The notes beneath the pieces are model-generated. The model made no database searches. It saw nothing but the letters and a program-made list of their open reading frames with translations, and was not told where the DNA came from. From positions 186,001 to 250,000 of the forward strand of contig NZ_JASISR010000002.1 of the NCBI RefSeq assembly GCF_030063245.1: 64,000 nucleotides of DNA. The letters are read 5' to 3'. Shown here piece by piece: positions 27,712 to 34,238 of this stretch. This DNA is from Paenarthrobacter sp. PH39-S1. Its GTDB lineage: Bacteria; Actinomycetota; Actinomycetes; Actinomycetales; Micrococcaceae. How positions within the stretch are numbered: the first letter of the stretch is position 1; the number at the start of each line of letters is the position of its first letter. A program made the position numbers and the translations under genes.

Positions 27712-28062
27712 ATGAGCCAGAGACCTGCTTTGATCGGACTCCCGCTGCTGATCACCGGTTTCCGGGCAGGGGCGAAAGCCCGCGCATTCAACAGGGCGGA
27801 CTTCGCTTTGGCCGAAAGCCTCGACCAGGAACTCGGTGAGCTGTACCGGCGGCCGGCCGCAGACGCCTATCAACCCGATTCGACCTCGGGAATCCTCGGA
27901 AACGCCACAGTCATCGAGCTGGAACGCCACTTCGATCAGGACACCGCCGGCAATATGGCCGGCACTTTGGACCACCAATTCAGCATGTTCTCCCGGTCCA
28001 CCGGATTCTCCGTCGGTGGCGTCGGAGGATCCGGCCTGCCCCTGCTGCGGCATCGTGGATAG
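27712..28062 (+). CDS. Hypothetical protein, possibly 5' part of a split gene
   Basis: Reads 116 residues from an ATG with GAGGAG upstream. Codon third positions are GC-rich as in real genes. Sequence such as RAFNRADFALAESLDQELGE and TVIELERHFDQDTAG is well-formed, but the C-terminus (VGGVGGSGLPLLRHRG) looks degenerate. I do not recognise a family. An open frame with similar coding character begins just downstream in another phase, so a frameshift between the two is possible. Confidence 0.45.
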   Translation: MSQRPALIGLPLLITGFRAGAKARAFNRADFALAESLDQELGELYRRPAADAYQPDSTSGILGNATVIELERHFDQDTAGNMAGTLDHQFSMFSRSTGFSVGGVGGSGLPLLRHRG

Positions 28063-28070
28063 CTGACCTG

Positions 28071-28430
28071 GTGACCAGCGTTGGGCACTCGCTGGGCGGA
28101 CCTTCCACCCACGCGGGGGCGAGCGTCGGCCGGTGGATACATCCCCTGACCGACCGGTTCACTCCGCGCGACATCAGCTACACAACCGACAGGCTCAGAG
28201 CCCTCGAACGCAGCAGGGACGGCTCCCCCGTCTCCGTGTACGGCGCGCCGGTGGGACGAAATGCCATACTCGGCACCCGGTTCACATTCGCGGATGGTCA
28301 GCAGACGAACATCTTCCCCGCGCGGTTTCCTGCCCTCCTGGGCCAGGCCATCGGGATAGGTACTCGTCACGCCGTCGCAGGCAACGACGCGGGCCGGACC
28401 AAGCAACTCGAATCAGTCAAGCCCGTCTAG
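28071..28430 (+). CDS. Hypothetical protein, possibly 3' part of a split gene
   Basis: Reads 119 residues from a GTG without a ribosome-binding site. Third codon positions are GC-rich. It contains TSVGHSLGGPSTHAG, which looks like a GxSxG nucleophile elbow but has no other lipase features, and a well-formed stretch GAPVGRNAILGTRFTFADG. Lack of an initiation signal and the adjoining shifted frame upstream suggest that it is the end of the preceding gene. Function unknown. Confidence 0.35.
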   Translation: MTSVGHSLGGPSTHAGASVGRWIHPLTDRFTPRDISYTTDRLRALERSRDGSPVSVYGAPVGRNAILGTRFTFADGQQTNIFPARFPALLGQAIGIGTRHAVAGNDAGRTKQLESVKPV

Positions 28431-28479
28431 CTGGTACAGCCCGGCTTGTTCTGTCCCTGCCGGCAAATGCTCCAGCACA

Positions 28480-28516
28480 AGAAATCCCCGCCCTGCTGTG
28501 CCGGACGGGGATTTCT
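28480..28516 (-). terminator. Terminator of the tRNA-Lys gene
   Basis: AGAAATCCCCG (28480-28490) and CGGGGATTTCT (28506-28516) form a perfect 11-bp stem with a 15-base loop. It lies just downstream of the tRNA on the - strand, and the arm ends in a T-rich run. It could also end transcripts arriving from the left. Confidence 0.7.
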
Positions 28517-28520
28517 GCGC

Positions 28521-28596
28521 TGGTGGGCCCTGTGGGGCTCGAACCCACGACCCACGGATTAAAAGTCCGATGCTCTACCAACTGAGCTAAAGGCCC
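28521..28596 (-). tRNA. tRNA-Lys (anticodon TTT)
   Basis: A complete cloverleaf is readable on -. The acceptor stem GGGCCTT pairs with AGGGCCC (one G-U), the D arm contains AGCTCAGTTGGTAGAGC, the anticodon loop is CTTTTAA, and the T arm contains GGTTCGAGCCC. The 3' CCA is encoded. The anticodon loop gives TTT, reading AAA/AAG lysine codons. Confidence 0.96.
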
Positions 28597-28711
28597 TCAC
28601 CAGTCCGCGCTGTTTCCCGCGGCGGACGCTACCTAGAATAGCGCACACAGCGGCGGTGCCGGGAATCGACGAAATCTCGACCAGTCCGGGGCACAGGAGT
28701 AGTGTCGTGGC

Positions 28712-29359
28712 ATGAGTGCAACACCCGGTTCCCACGTTCCCCGGCCGCATAAGCCCAAGCCTTTTGAACCCGCGGATTTTGAGCCTTTTGCCGGCGGTTC
28801 GGACCCGGCGCGTGTGTCCGAGGCAGCCCATCTGGCAGCCCAGGCACTCGTTCACCGGGGCCGCAAGAGTGATGATCCCGCGGTGACCAAACGGCTGGTC
28901 AAACTTGCCGACCAGCAGGGACTTGAAGCCATCGCGGAATTGTGGGCCCAGAGCCCGGCCCGGTCCCTGCCCGGGGCGTTGTGGCGCCTCTACGCCCTCC
29001 GCGCCGCCACGCAGCAGGACCCGGAGCGTATTTCCATTTTCTTCCGCGCCGGCCAGGATACTGCGCAGGTTTCCCACGTAGTCGCGGGTGTGGCCGATCC
29101 GCCCGGCGCTGATGAGCTCAAGACCATGGCGGACGCCATTTTATCGGGGGCGTTCGACGGCGACTTCGACGTTGCGCTGGAACGTTCGGCTGCCTTCTGC
29201 CGGGTCGTCGCGCTGGGCCAGTCCCGCGTCGCCGATGAGCGGGAACGCGCCGACGGCGCACACGGGGACCGGCTGACCAGGAACGCGGCGCAGCTCATCA
29301 AAACCGCCGAGGACCTTGAGCACGCGGCCGCATCCTGGCGCCGCAACGAGCTGGACTAG
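28712..29359 (+). CDS. Conserved actinobacterial hypothetical protein
   Basis: Soluble protein of 215 residues with no signal peptide. It is mostly helical, with HLAAQALVHRGRKSDDPAVT and LVKLADQQGLEAIAELWAQ in the first half and DRLTRNAAQLIKTAEDLEHA at the end. The central LPGALWRLYALRAATQQDPE is well-formed. Codon use is typical of the genome. The location next to tRNA-Lys is the only context. No function can be assigned. Confidence 0.7.
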   Translation: MSATPGSHVPRPHKPKPFEPADFEPFAGGSDPARVSEAAHLAAQALVHRGRKSDDPAVTKRLVKLADQQGLEAIAELWAQSPARSLPGALWRLYALRAATQQDPERISIFFRAGQDTAQVSHVVAGVADPPGADELKTMADAILSGAFDGDFDVALERSAAFCRVVALGQSRVADERERADGAHGDRLTRNAAQLIKTAEDLEHAAASWRRNELD

Positions 29360-29615
29360 CGATGGGGCAGCGTGAATGTGATCTTGCTTAGCGACCAAGG
29401 GCAGTCCTGATCCCGTCGAACCCATCCTAGTCAAGCAGGCCCTTCGCACTCAGCTCGATGATTCGCGAATATCGCACCGCACTAACGGGACGCAGTCGCG
29501 CCGCCGGAGCGGGCTTCATCCACAGGGCCGATTCGTACATGGCTAGAACAGATATTGGGGCCTAAACTGGGCAGATTACCGACGGGTAAGTGTGACTCAG
29601 ACAGGGGGTGCTGAA

Positions 29616-29852
29616 ATGAACAAGAAGGATTTGGCGATAGTCGCAATGGACGACGAGGAGGCAGCGGAGGAGACCACCGGGCGGGGCACCATGGTGATCC
29701 GGATCTGGTCGGAGGAAGGTGACGAAGGCGGGTTCCGGGCCCGTCTGATCTTTAGCCGTACCGCCAAGGATCGGCCCCATCTGCGCGTTGCCGGGAGCCA
29801 CGACGAGATTCTTCAGACGGTACGGCAGTGGCTTGAGGAGATCGATGACTAA
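29616..29852 (+). CDS. Small acidic protein opening the peptide/SARP locus
   Basis: Protein of 78 residues, with AGGGGG upstream of the ATG. An acidic N-terminus (DDEEAAEE) leads to a compact beta-rich core GTMVIRIWSEEGDEGGFRAR and a C-terminal helix HDEILQTVRQWLEEIDD. I recall similar short proteins beside BTAD-domain regulators in other actinobacteria, but no function is known to me. It is 178 bases upstream of the SARP gene in the same direction, which suggests membership in the same system. It could be a regulatory partner or a binding protein for the peptides; both are guesses. Confidence 0.65.
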   Translation: MNKKDLAIVAMDDEEAAEETTGRGTMVIRIWSEEGDEGGFRARLIFSRTAKDRPHLRVAGSHDEILQTVRQWLEEIDD

Positions 29853-29912
29853 ACCTAAGTCTGCCCGCTTTCACCCCGCATAAAAACAGGTAATTCCCCC
29901 CGCATTATTTCA

Positions 29913-29939
29913 TTGACAACCCATGGTCGAGTGACCATG
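29913..29939 (+). promoter_or_regulatory. Candidate promoter and palindromic operator of the SARP gene
   Basis: TTGACA (29913-29918) is followed closely by the perfect inverted repeat CATGGTC-gagt-GACCATG (29922-29939), which covers the spacer of the putative promoter. A repressor bound there would block transcription of the SARP gene about 90 bases downstream. No known regulator is assigned to this palindrome. Confidence 0.45.
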
Positions 29940-30030
29940 CTGGGTGATGGACCGGGAATCATTCAGTTGGTTCGGAGGCTCCAATTAATCTTAGTTGTCG
30001 GCACCGCAGCGGCGCAGATAGGGGGGCAGG

Positions 30031-30795
30031 ATGGACGGGCCTGGCAGCCAACGTTGGGAGCTCAAACTCTTGGGCTTCTGGCAGCTCAAATTGGACGGGC
30101 AACCGGTTGCCGTCGGTATCCGCCAGCAGCGCGTCATCGCAGCCCTGGCTCTCTTGGGAGCGAGGTCGCGGCACTCCCTCTCCAGCCTTTTATGGCCGGA
30201 CAGCTCCGAGGCACAGGCAGCGGGAAATCTGCGGGCCAGCGTCTTCCACATCACCCATAAGCTCCCTTCCTTCTTGTGCGCCTCCAACGATTCACTGTTC
30301 CTGGAGCCGGACGTAGAGGTTGACTTTCACCGGATCCGCTGGCTTATCGCGGACATCCAGGACAGCGCGGCTACTGTGGCCGCCGGTTCAGCGGACATTC
30401 TGCACAACGCGGACCTCTTGCCCGACTGGTATGACGACTGGGTCATCTTCGAGCAGGAGCGGCTGCAACAGCTGCGGCTTGACGGGCTGGAGACGTTGGC
30501 CAATTACTACCTGCGGATGGGCGCCCTGGGACGCGCGACGGAGGCCGCACACGCGGCTACATCGATCGAACCACTGCGCGAGAGTGCCCAGTTGATCCTG
30601 CTCCGCTGCCATCTCGAGGCCGGCAATAATGCCTCGGCCACGCGGGCATTCCATGAATTCCGTGGCCGGTTAGGCCGTGAACTGGGGGTAAGGCCCTCCT
30701 CCCGTTTTGCAGAACTGCTGGATCCGCAGCCCACCAGCACCCCGCCTTCGGCGGAGTCACAGTACCGCCTGCCCCGCGCCGGCGGCGCAGGCTAA
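30031..30795 (+). CDS. SARP/BTAD-family transcriptional activator
   Basis: Regulator of 254 residues with the layout of Streptomyces antibiotic regulatory proteins. An OmpR-like winged helix occupies about residues 8-100 (ELKLLGFWQLKLDGQPVAVG, SSLLWPDSSEAQAAGNLRAS). A bacterial transcriptional activation domain follows, about 105-245 (DWVIFEQERLQQLRLDGLET, GRATEAAHAATSIEPLRESA, FRGRLGRELGVRPS). It has no ATPase or TPR extension, so it is a small SARP. Such proteins bind direct heptamer repeats at 11-bp pitch next to a -10 element; exactly that arrangement is present at 31748-31793 and 33551-33596. It is therefore the likely activator of the peptide genes. Confidence 0.85.
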   Translation: MDGPGSQRWELKLLGFWQLKLDGQPVAVGIRQQRVIAALALLGARSRHSLSSLLWPDSSEAQAAGNLRASVFHITHKLPSFLCASNDSLFLEPDVEVDFHRIRWLIADIQDSAATVAAGSADILHNADLLPDWYDDWVIFEQERLQQLRLDGLETLANYYLRMGALGRATEAAHAATSIEPLRESAQLILLRCHLEAGNNASATRAFHEFRGRLGRELGVRPSSRFAELLDPQPTSTPPSAESQYRLPRAGGAG

Positions 30796-30876
30796 GGACC
30801 CTTTACGCCATCACCCAATATGCTACGCCAGCGACTTCGAACCATTCGGTAGTTCCCAGTAGATGAGAGGTTGGCA

Positions 30877-31623
30877 ATGCATATTAAATTCATCACCAGT
30901 ACCTTCAGCGTGTTCGTCCTGATTTCCGGGATGCTTCTGGTTGGAGGAGTCACCGGAGATGTGGCCGCCGCCGATGCGTCCCCCGACAGATCCCACCGGG
31001 AAACCCGCCGATCCAACAGCCTGGACACGGCGTCGTCGGCCATTCCCACGGCAGCGCAGCCGGCGGTGACCGACAACGCGCAGAGCACGGTGCGGACAGG
31101 CTCCTCGACGGGGAAGGCGGCAGCGGTTGCCGTGGCCACCAGCAACTGTGACGGATGTTCCGGTTCGTCAACCGCTTTCCAGGTGGTTTACTTCGACGGC
31201 GATACTGCCACGGCGGACAATTCCGCTGCGGCTTGGTCCAGTTGTCCCACGTGCACCTCCTCAGCGGTTTCGGTGCAGCTGGTGGTGGCACGGAAAGCCA
31301 GCCAACTCATCGTCAACAACAGGGCACTGGCGCTCAACGTGGGCTGCACCAGCTGCACGACCACATCGGCCGCCATCCAGTTTGTCATCACGGGAGGAAC
31401 CCGCCGGGAGCTGTCCGCCCAGGCAAAAACCATGATTACCCAAATCCAGACCGAGCTCGCAGACAGGCTTCAGGCCGCCCCGCACCCGCAGGGGCTGCAG
31501 CGGTCCGCCCCGCAGGCCAAGGGGCTCACGGACGATACCGCCGAGAGGTTGGCACAGATCATCCTCAAGGACGTGGGCGCTGCAACGGTGCAACGCAACG
31601 TCGACGTGCAGGCGGGCCAATAA
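30877..31623 (+). CDS. Secreted protein with three CxxC-x7-Q repeats
   Basis: Protein of 248 residues. A signal peptide (about 1-32, hydrophobic core FSVFVLISGMLLVGGVTG) is followed by a Ser/Thr/Ala-rich linker. The core (about 88-172) has three repeats, each C-x2-C-x7-Q-x-V: C91/C94/Q102, C123/C126/Q134 and C157/C160/Q168. The spacing of 32 and 34 residues is nearly constant. Between the second and third lies IVNNRALALN. The C-terminal 75 residues are helical and charged. There are no other cysteines. The regularity suggests three disulfide or metal-binding modules on a beta-solenoid-like scaffold outside the cell. I recall similar proteins near M50 peptidases in actinobacteria but no function. 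Confidence 0.65.
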   Translation: MHIKFITSTFSVFVLISGMLLVGGVTGDVAAADASPDRSHRETRRSNSLDTASSAIPTAAQPAVTDNAQSTVRTGSSTGKAAAVAVATSNCDGCSGSSTAFQVVYFDGDTATADNSAAAWSSCPTCTSSAVSVQLVVARKASQLIVNNRALALNVGCTSCTTTSAAIQFVITGGTRRELSAQAKTMITQIQTELADRLQAAPHPQGLQRSAPQAKGLTDDTAERLAQIILKDVGAATVQRNVDVQAGQ

Positions 31624-31667
31624 CAAGCCCTGAGGGCAATAAAAACCGGCAATAAAACCGTCACCAA

Positions 31668-31710
31668 CGGTCCCGGGAGGAGCGGCTGCGGCCGGCTTAT
31701 CCCGGGACCG
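31668..31710 (+). terminator. Hairpin after the CxxC-repeat gene
   Basis: CGGTCCCGGGA and TCCCGGGACCG form a perfect 11-bp stem around a 21-base GC-rich loop, 45 bases after the stop codon. No strong T-tract follows, so it may act as a weak terminator or RNA-stabilising structure. Confidence 0.5.
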
Positions 31711-31747
31711 ATTCCTGCCCGGACGCGCCTCCCGCCCCGAAATCCGG

Positions 31748-31793
31748 CAGTAACGGGACAGTAACGGGGCAGTAACAGAGACGGATATCTACT
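31748..31793 (+). promoter_or_regulatory. SARP operator and promoter of peptide gene 1
   Basis: CAGTAAC occurs three times starting at 31748, 31759 and 31770, exactly 11 bp apart (one helical turn). Nine bases later comes TATCTACT, a -10-like element (31786-31793). This matches the known SARP operator geometry, in which the direct repeats replace the -35 box. The same design is repeated upstream of peptide gene 2. Confidence 0.75.
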
Positions 31794-31857
31794 TTGGGTA
31801 CTGGCTTCATAGAGGCCTTGATAACGGAACAACATTCAACGGAAGGGGGTGAATGAG

Positions 31858-32055
31858 ATGGAGAAACTGACCGCCACTGAGCTGGAGGGACAGAGCGTAG
31901 AGCTGCTTCCCTCGCGGGAGACTCTGCTCCTGAACTTCCACATCAATTGGGCGTCCGTCATGGCCTCGAATGCGTCCTACGCAGTCAGCGCCGCGACCCT
32001 GGGCTCCGACACCTCCAGCGGAGCCTGGCAGATGATCAGCGTCCACCAGCGCTGA
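31858..32055 (+). CDS. Putative precursor peptide 1
   Basis: Peptide of 65 residues. The ATG is preceded by GGAAGGGGG; an in-frame GTG three codons earlier lies too close to that site. It has no signal peptide and no cysteine. The first 28 residues resemble a leader: an acidic patch TELEGQSVE, then the conserved block ELLPSRETLLLNF. The rest is rich in Asn, Ser and Ala (NWASVMASNASYAV) and ends SGAWQMISVHQR. It is 83% identical (54 of 65) to peptide 2, with changes concentrated in the C-terminal half. It lies between a SARP-type operator and the M50 peptidase gene, consistent with a processed and exported peptide. Confidence 0.7.
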   Translation: MEKLTATELEGQSVELLPSRETLLLNFHINWASVMASNASYAVSAATLGSDTSSGAWQMISVHQR

Positions 32056-32126
32056 TAAACCCTGTCAATCGGGTTCTGGTGTGACAGGTGCCGGACGGAA
32101 TCTGGCTTCATTTCAGTTGCACCCAG

Positions 32127-32166
32127 GCGGCGGGTCCACCACTCACAGGAGCGGTGAACCCGCCGC
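32127..32166 (+). other. Intercistronic hairpin between peptide 1 and the M50 peptidase
   Basis: GCGGCGGGT (32127-32135) pairs with ACCCGCCGC (32158-32166), with an inner helix CACC/GGTG. No T-tract follows. Such a structure between a short abundant peptide gene and its processing gene usually lowers read-through or protects the upstream transcript. Confidence 0.55.
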
Positions 32167-32196
32167 TGCAACGTCCCGCTACCGAAGGCATATCCA

Positions 32197-33567
32197 ATGA
32201 CTATTGACTCCAGTGAGCCGCGGACGGTGCAGTGGCGGCTCGTCCCCGGAGTTGAGCTGCTGGGCCCGGTGACCGGTTCCGGACTGACGCAGAAGACTTT
32301 TCTGGTACAGCGCCCCGATGGCCAGGTCATCCAGCTCTCCGCTCTGCTGAACCTCATTCTCAAGACGGCTGCCACGGAGCCGACGACCGACGTTCTGGCC
32401 CACGATGTGAGCGGGCTATACGGCAAGGAGTTGGATCCGCCCGGGCTGACGCAGCTGATCGAGCAGAAGCTGCGGCCGCTTGGTCTGCTGGAAGATGCTA
32501 CCGGCATGGTGCCTATGGACAAACCCGCGCCCACTGCTCGCCCGATCCTTGCACTTCGCCTGAAGGGGACCATAATTCCGGTGGCCACCGTCAACCGGCT
32601 CGCGGCGCTGCTCAGGCCGATCTATTTTCCGCCGGTCGTTATCCTGAGCCTCGCGGCGCTGGTCGGACTCGACATCGCCCTGTTCTTCTCCGGCAACATT
32701 GTCTCCGCTCTCGAGCAGATCCTCGTTACTCCGACGCTGCTGCTGGGTCTGTTCGTCATGATGGTCGTCGGTGCGGTGATCCACGAGCTAGGACATGCCA
32801 CCGCCTGCAAATATGGCGGCGCCGAGCCCGGGGTCATCGGCTTCGGCGTATATCTGGTGTTCCCGGCATTCTTCACCAACGTCACCGATTCCTACCGGCT
32901 GAATCGAGCGGGCCGGCTGCGGACGGATCTGGGTGGCCTGTATTTCAATGTCTGGTGCGTGCTGCTGTCCGGTCTTGGTTTCCTCCTGACCGGCAATGGC
33001 ATCCTGCTCTTGTTCGTCATCACAACGCAAATCATGATGCTCCAGCAGCTGCCCCCGACCATCAGGCTTGATGGCTACTTTGTACTCGCGGACCTGGCCG
33101 GCGTGCCGGATCTTTTTTCCCGCGTCGGTCCGGTTCTGCGCAGTCTGATTCCCGGGCGCCCCGTGGATCCCCGGGTTACGGAACTGCGGCCGGCAGCACG
33201 GCGGATCGTCATGGTGTGGGTGCTCACCGTGGTCCCCGCACTCGTCCTTCTCTTTGCCTGGCTGTTGTGGAACTTGCCTCTCATCGTCGCTCAGGCGTCC
33301 GCCGCCGTCGTCATCCATGCACACGCCCTGAGTGCCGCCTGGACCGTCGGTCAACCTGTCAACGTAGCGCTTTCCGCGCTGTCCATCTTCCTGCTGGTGC
33401 TGCCCGTTGCCGGGATCATCGTGATGATTCAGCGTCTGTTGGCCGGTGCCGTGACGCTGGTGCGCCGTCGCATCGACGCAAACCGCAGACGATCCGCGGG
33501 CACACCGCCCTATGGCCGGCACAGCGGTCCGGCTCCGGGCCGGGCGAGAGCGGTAACGCCACGATAA
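32197..33567 (+). CDS. PqqD-like domain fused to M50 (site-2-protease-type) zinc metallopeptidase
   Basis: Membrane protein of 456 residues of the 'putative peptide zinc metalloprotease' (YydH-like) group. The first 110 residues resemble a PqqD/RRE-type peptide-binding domain (VELLGPVTGSGLTQKTFLVQ, then GQVIQLSALLNLIL, LIEQKLRPLGLLE). Several membrane segments follow. The zinc site is HELGH at 196-200 on segment 2, with the third ligand Asp292 in IRLDGYFVLADL. A basic Arg-rich tail ends the protein. Site-2-type proteases cut within or near the membrane. Flanked by peptide genes on both sides, it is the obvious candidate for their recognition (through the PqqD-like part), cleavage or export. 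Confidence 0.85.
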   Translation: MTIDSSEPRTVQWRLVPGVELLGPVTGSGLTQKTFLVQRPDGQVIQLSALLNLILKTAATEPTTDVLAHDVSGLYGKELDPPGLTQLIEQKLRPLGLLEDATGMVPMDKPAPTARPILALRLKGTIIPVATVNRLAALLRPIYFPPVVILSLAALVGLDIALFFSGNIVSALEQILVTPTLLLGLFVMMVVGAVIHELGHATACKYGGAEPGVIGFGVYLVFPAFFTNVTDSYRLNRAGRLRTDLGGLYFNVWCVLLSGLGFLLTGNGILLLFVITTQIMMLQQLPPTIRLDGYFVLADLAGVPDLFSRVGPVLRSLIPGRPVDPRVTELRPAARRIVMVWVLTVVPALVLLFAWLLWNLPLIVAQASAAVVIHAHALSAAWTVGQPVNVALSALSIFLLVLPVAGIIVMIQRLLAGAVTLVRRRIDANRRRSAGTPPYGRHSGPAPGRARAVTPR

Positions 33568-33596
33568 CAAGGCAGTAACAGGACGACCTATCTACT
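33551..33596 (+). promoter_or_regulatory. SARP operator and promoter of peptide gene 2
   Basis: Three heptamers, CGGTAAC (33551), CGATAAC (33562) and CAGTAAC (33573), are spaced exactly 11 bp apart. Nine bases later lies TATCTACT (33589-33596). Geometry and -10 element are identical to the site upstream of peptide gene 1. The first repeat lies inside the last codons of the M50 gene. Confidence 0.75.
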
Positions 33597-33661
33597 GTCC
33601 ATAGCCACACTTTCTAAAAGCCGATCGATCAAGGTACTAGACCCGAGAGGGGGTGAACGAG

Positions 33662-33859
33662 ATGGAGAAACTGACCGTTACCGAATTGGAGGGACAGAGC
33701 GTAGAGCTGCTTCCCTCACGGGAGACTCTGCTCCTGAACTTCCACATCAACTGGGCGTCCGTCATGGCCACGAATGCGTCCTACGCAGTCAACGCCGTGT
33801 CCCTCGGCTCCAGCGCGACCAGCGGAGCATGGCAAACCATTAGCGTCAGCCAGCACTGA
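33662..33859 (+). CDS. Putative precursor peptide 2
   Basis: Peptide of 65 residues, with GAGAGGGGG eight bases before the ATG. It differs from peptide 1 at 11 positions: one near the N-terminus (V6) and the rest from residue 37 on (for example N44, V46, S51-A52-T53, T59, S63, H65). The block VELLPSRETLLLNFHINWAS is unchanged and the tail reads SGAWQTISVSQH. This pattern of a fixed leader and a drifting core is what is seen in precursor peptide families. It has its own SARP-type promoter and is followed by a hairpin and peptide 3. Confidence 0.7.
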   Translation: MEKLTVTELEGQSVELLPSRETLLLNFHINWASVMATNASYAVNAVSLGSSATSGAWQTISVSQH

Positions 33860-33868
33860 CAGCCGGAT

Positions 33869-33899
33869 GCCGGGTGCCTGGTAAACGCAGGCACCCGGC
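33869..33899 (+). other. Intercistronic hairpin between peptides 2 and 3
   Basis: GCCGGGTGCCTG and CAGGCACCCGGC are perfect 12-bp complements around a seven-base loop, nine bases after the peptide 2 stop. No T-tract follows. It may act as an attenuator or as a stabiliser of the peptide 2 message. Confidence 0.6.
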
Positions 33900-33920
33900 C
33901 ACACAGAAAGGTGAAGTGCC

Positions 33921-34124
33921 ATGACGGCAACATCTGCGCTGTGCTCCATCGATCTCGATGCCGAGACCGCGGAGCTGCTACCCAGCCGCGAAACCCTGCT
34001 CCTGGACTTCAATTTCAATGTCGCCCCCGTGATCGGCGTCAATCTGGCGCTCGCTCTCAACGCGGCGACCATTGGCTCCGTGGCCCAGGCGGGAGCGTGG
34101 CAGAACCTCTTCTCCATGCACTAG
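33921..34124 (+). CDS. Putative precursor peptide 3 (divergent paralogue)
   Basis: Peptide of 67 residues, preceded by GAAAGGTGAAG before the ATG. The N-terminus differs from peptides 1 and 2 (TATSALCSIDLDAETA, with one cysteine at residue 8), but the block AELLPSRETLLLDF is kept. The core is different (NFNVAPVIGVNLALALNAAT) and the end aligns again (IGSVAQAGAWQNLFSMH). It is the third member of the family and suggests that ELLPSRETLLL is the recognition element and GAWQ a functional tail. A terminator-like hairpin follows. Confidence 0.68.
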   Translation: MTATSALCSIDLDAETAELLPSRETLLLDFNFNVAPVIGVNLALALNAATIGSVAQAGAWQNLFSMH

Positions 34125-34149
34125 CATCCGATGGGTTTTTGCCGACACG

Positions 34150-34194
34150 GGCGGCGGGTACAGCACCGATCAGGTGGTAAACCCGCCGCCTTTG
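34150..34194 (+). terminator. Terminator of the peptide locus
   Basis: GGCGGCGGGT (34150-34159) and ACCCGCCGCC (34181-34190) form a perfect 10-bp stem followed by TTTG, 25 bases after the peptide 3 stop. It is the natural end of the peptide 2-peptide 3 transcript. Confidence 0.65.
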
Positions 34195-34238
34195 TGCGTC
34201 CGGTTCTGTTGACATGGAACCGCCAACGTAGAACACTG

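Noticed and set aside
28559-29077. Open frame on - running through the tRNA-Lys gene and opposite the 28712-29359 gene
   Set aside because: It includes tRNA sequence, and the opposite strand has better coding character.
31748-31776. Regular CAGTAAC repeats as a mini-CRISPR or iteron
   Set aside because: Units are only 11 bp with no spacers, occur beside a -10 box twice in the same way and fit a SARP operator.
31858-34124. Peptides as lanthipeptide or lasso precursors
   Set aside because: No lanthionine synthetase, lasso cyclase or B1/B2 protein is near, and peptides 1 and 2 have no cysteine.
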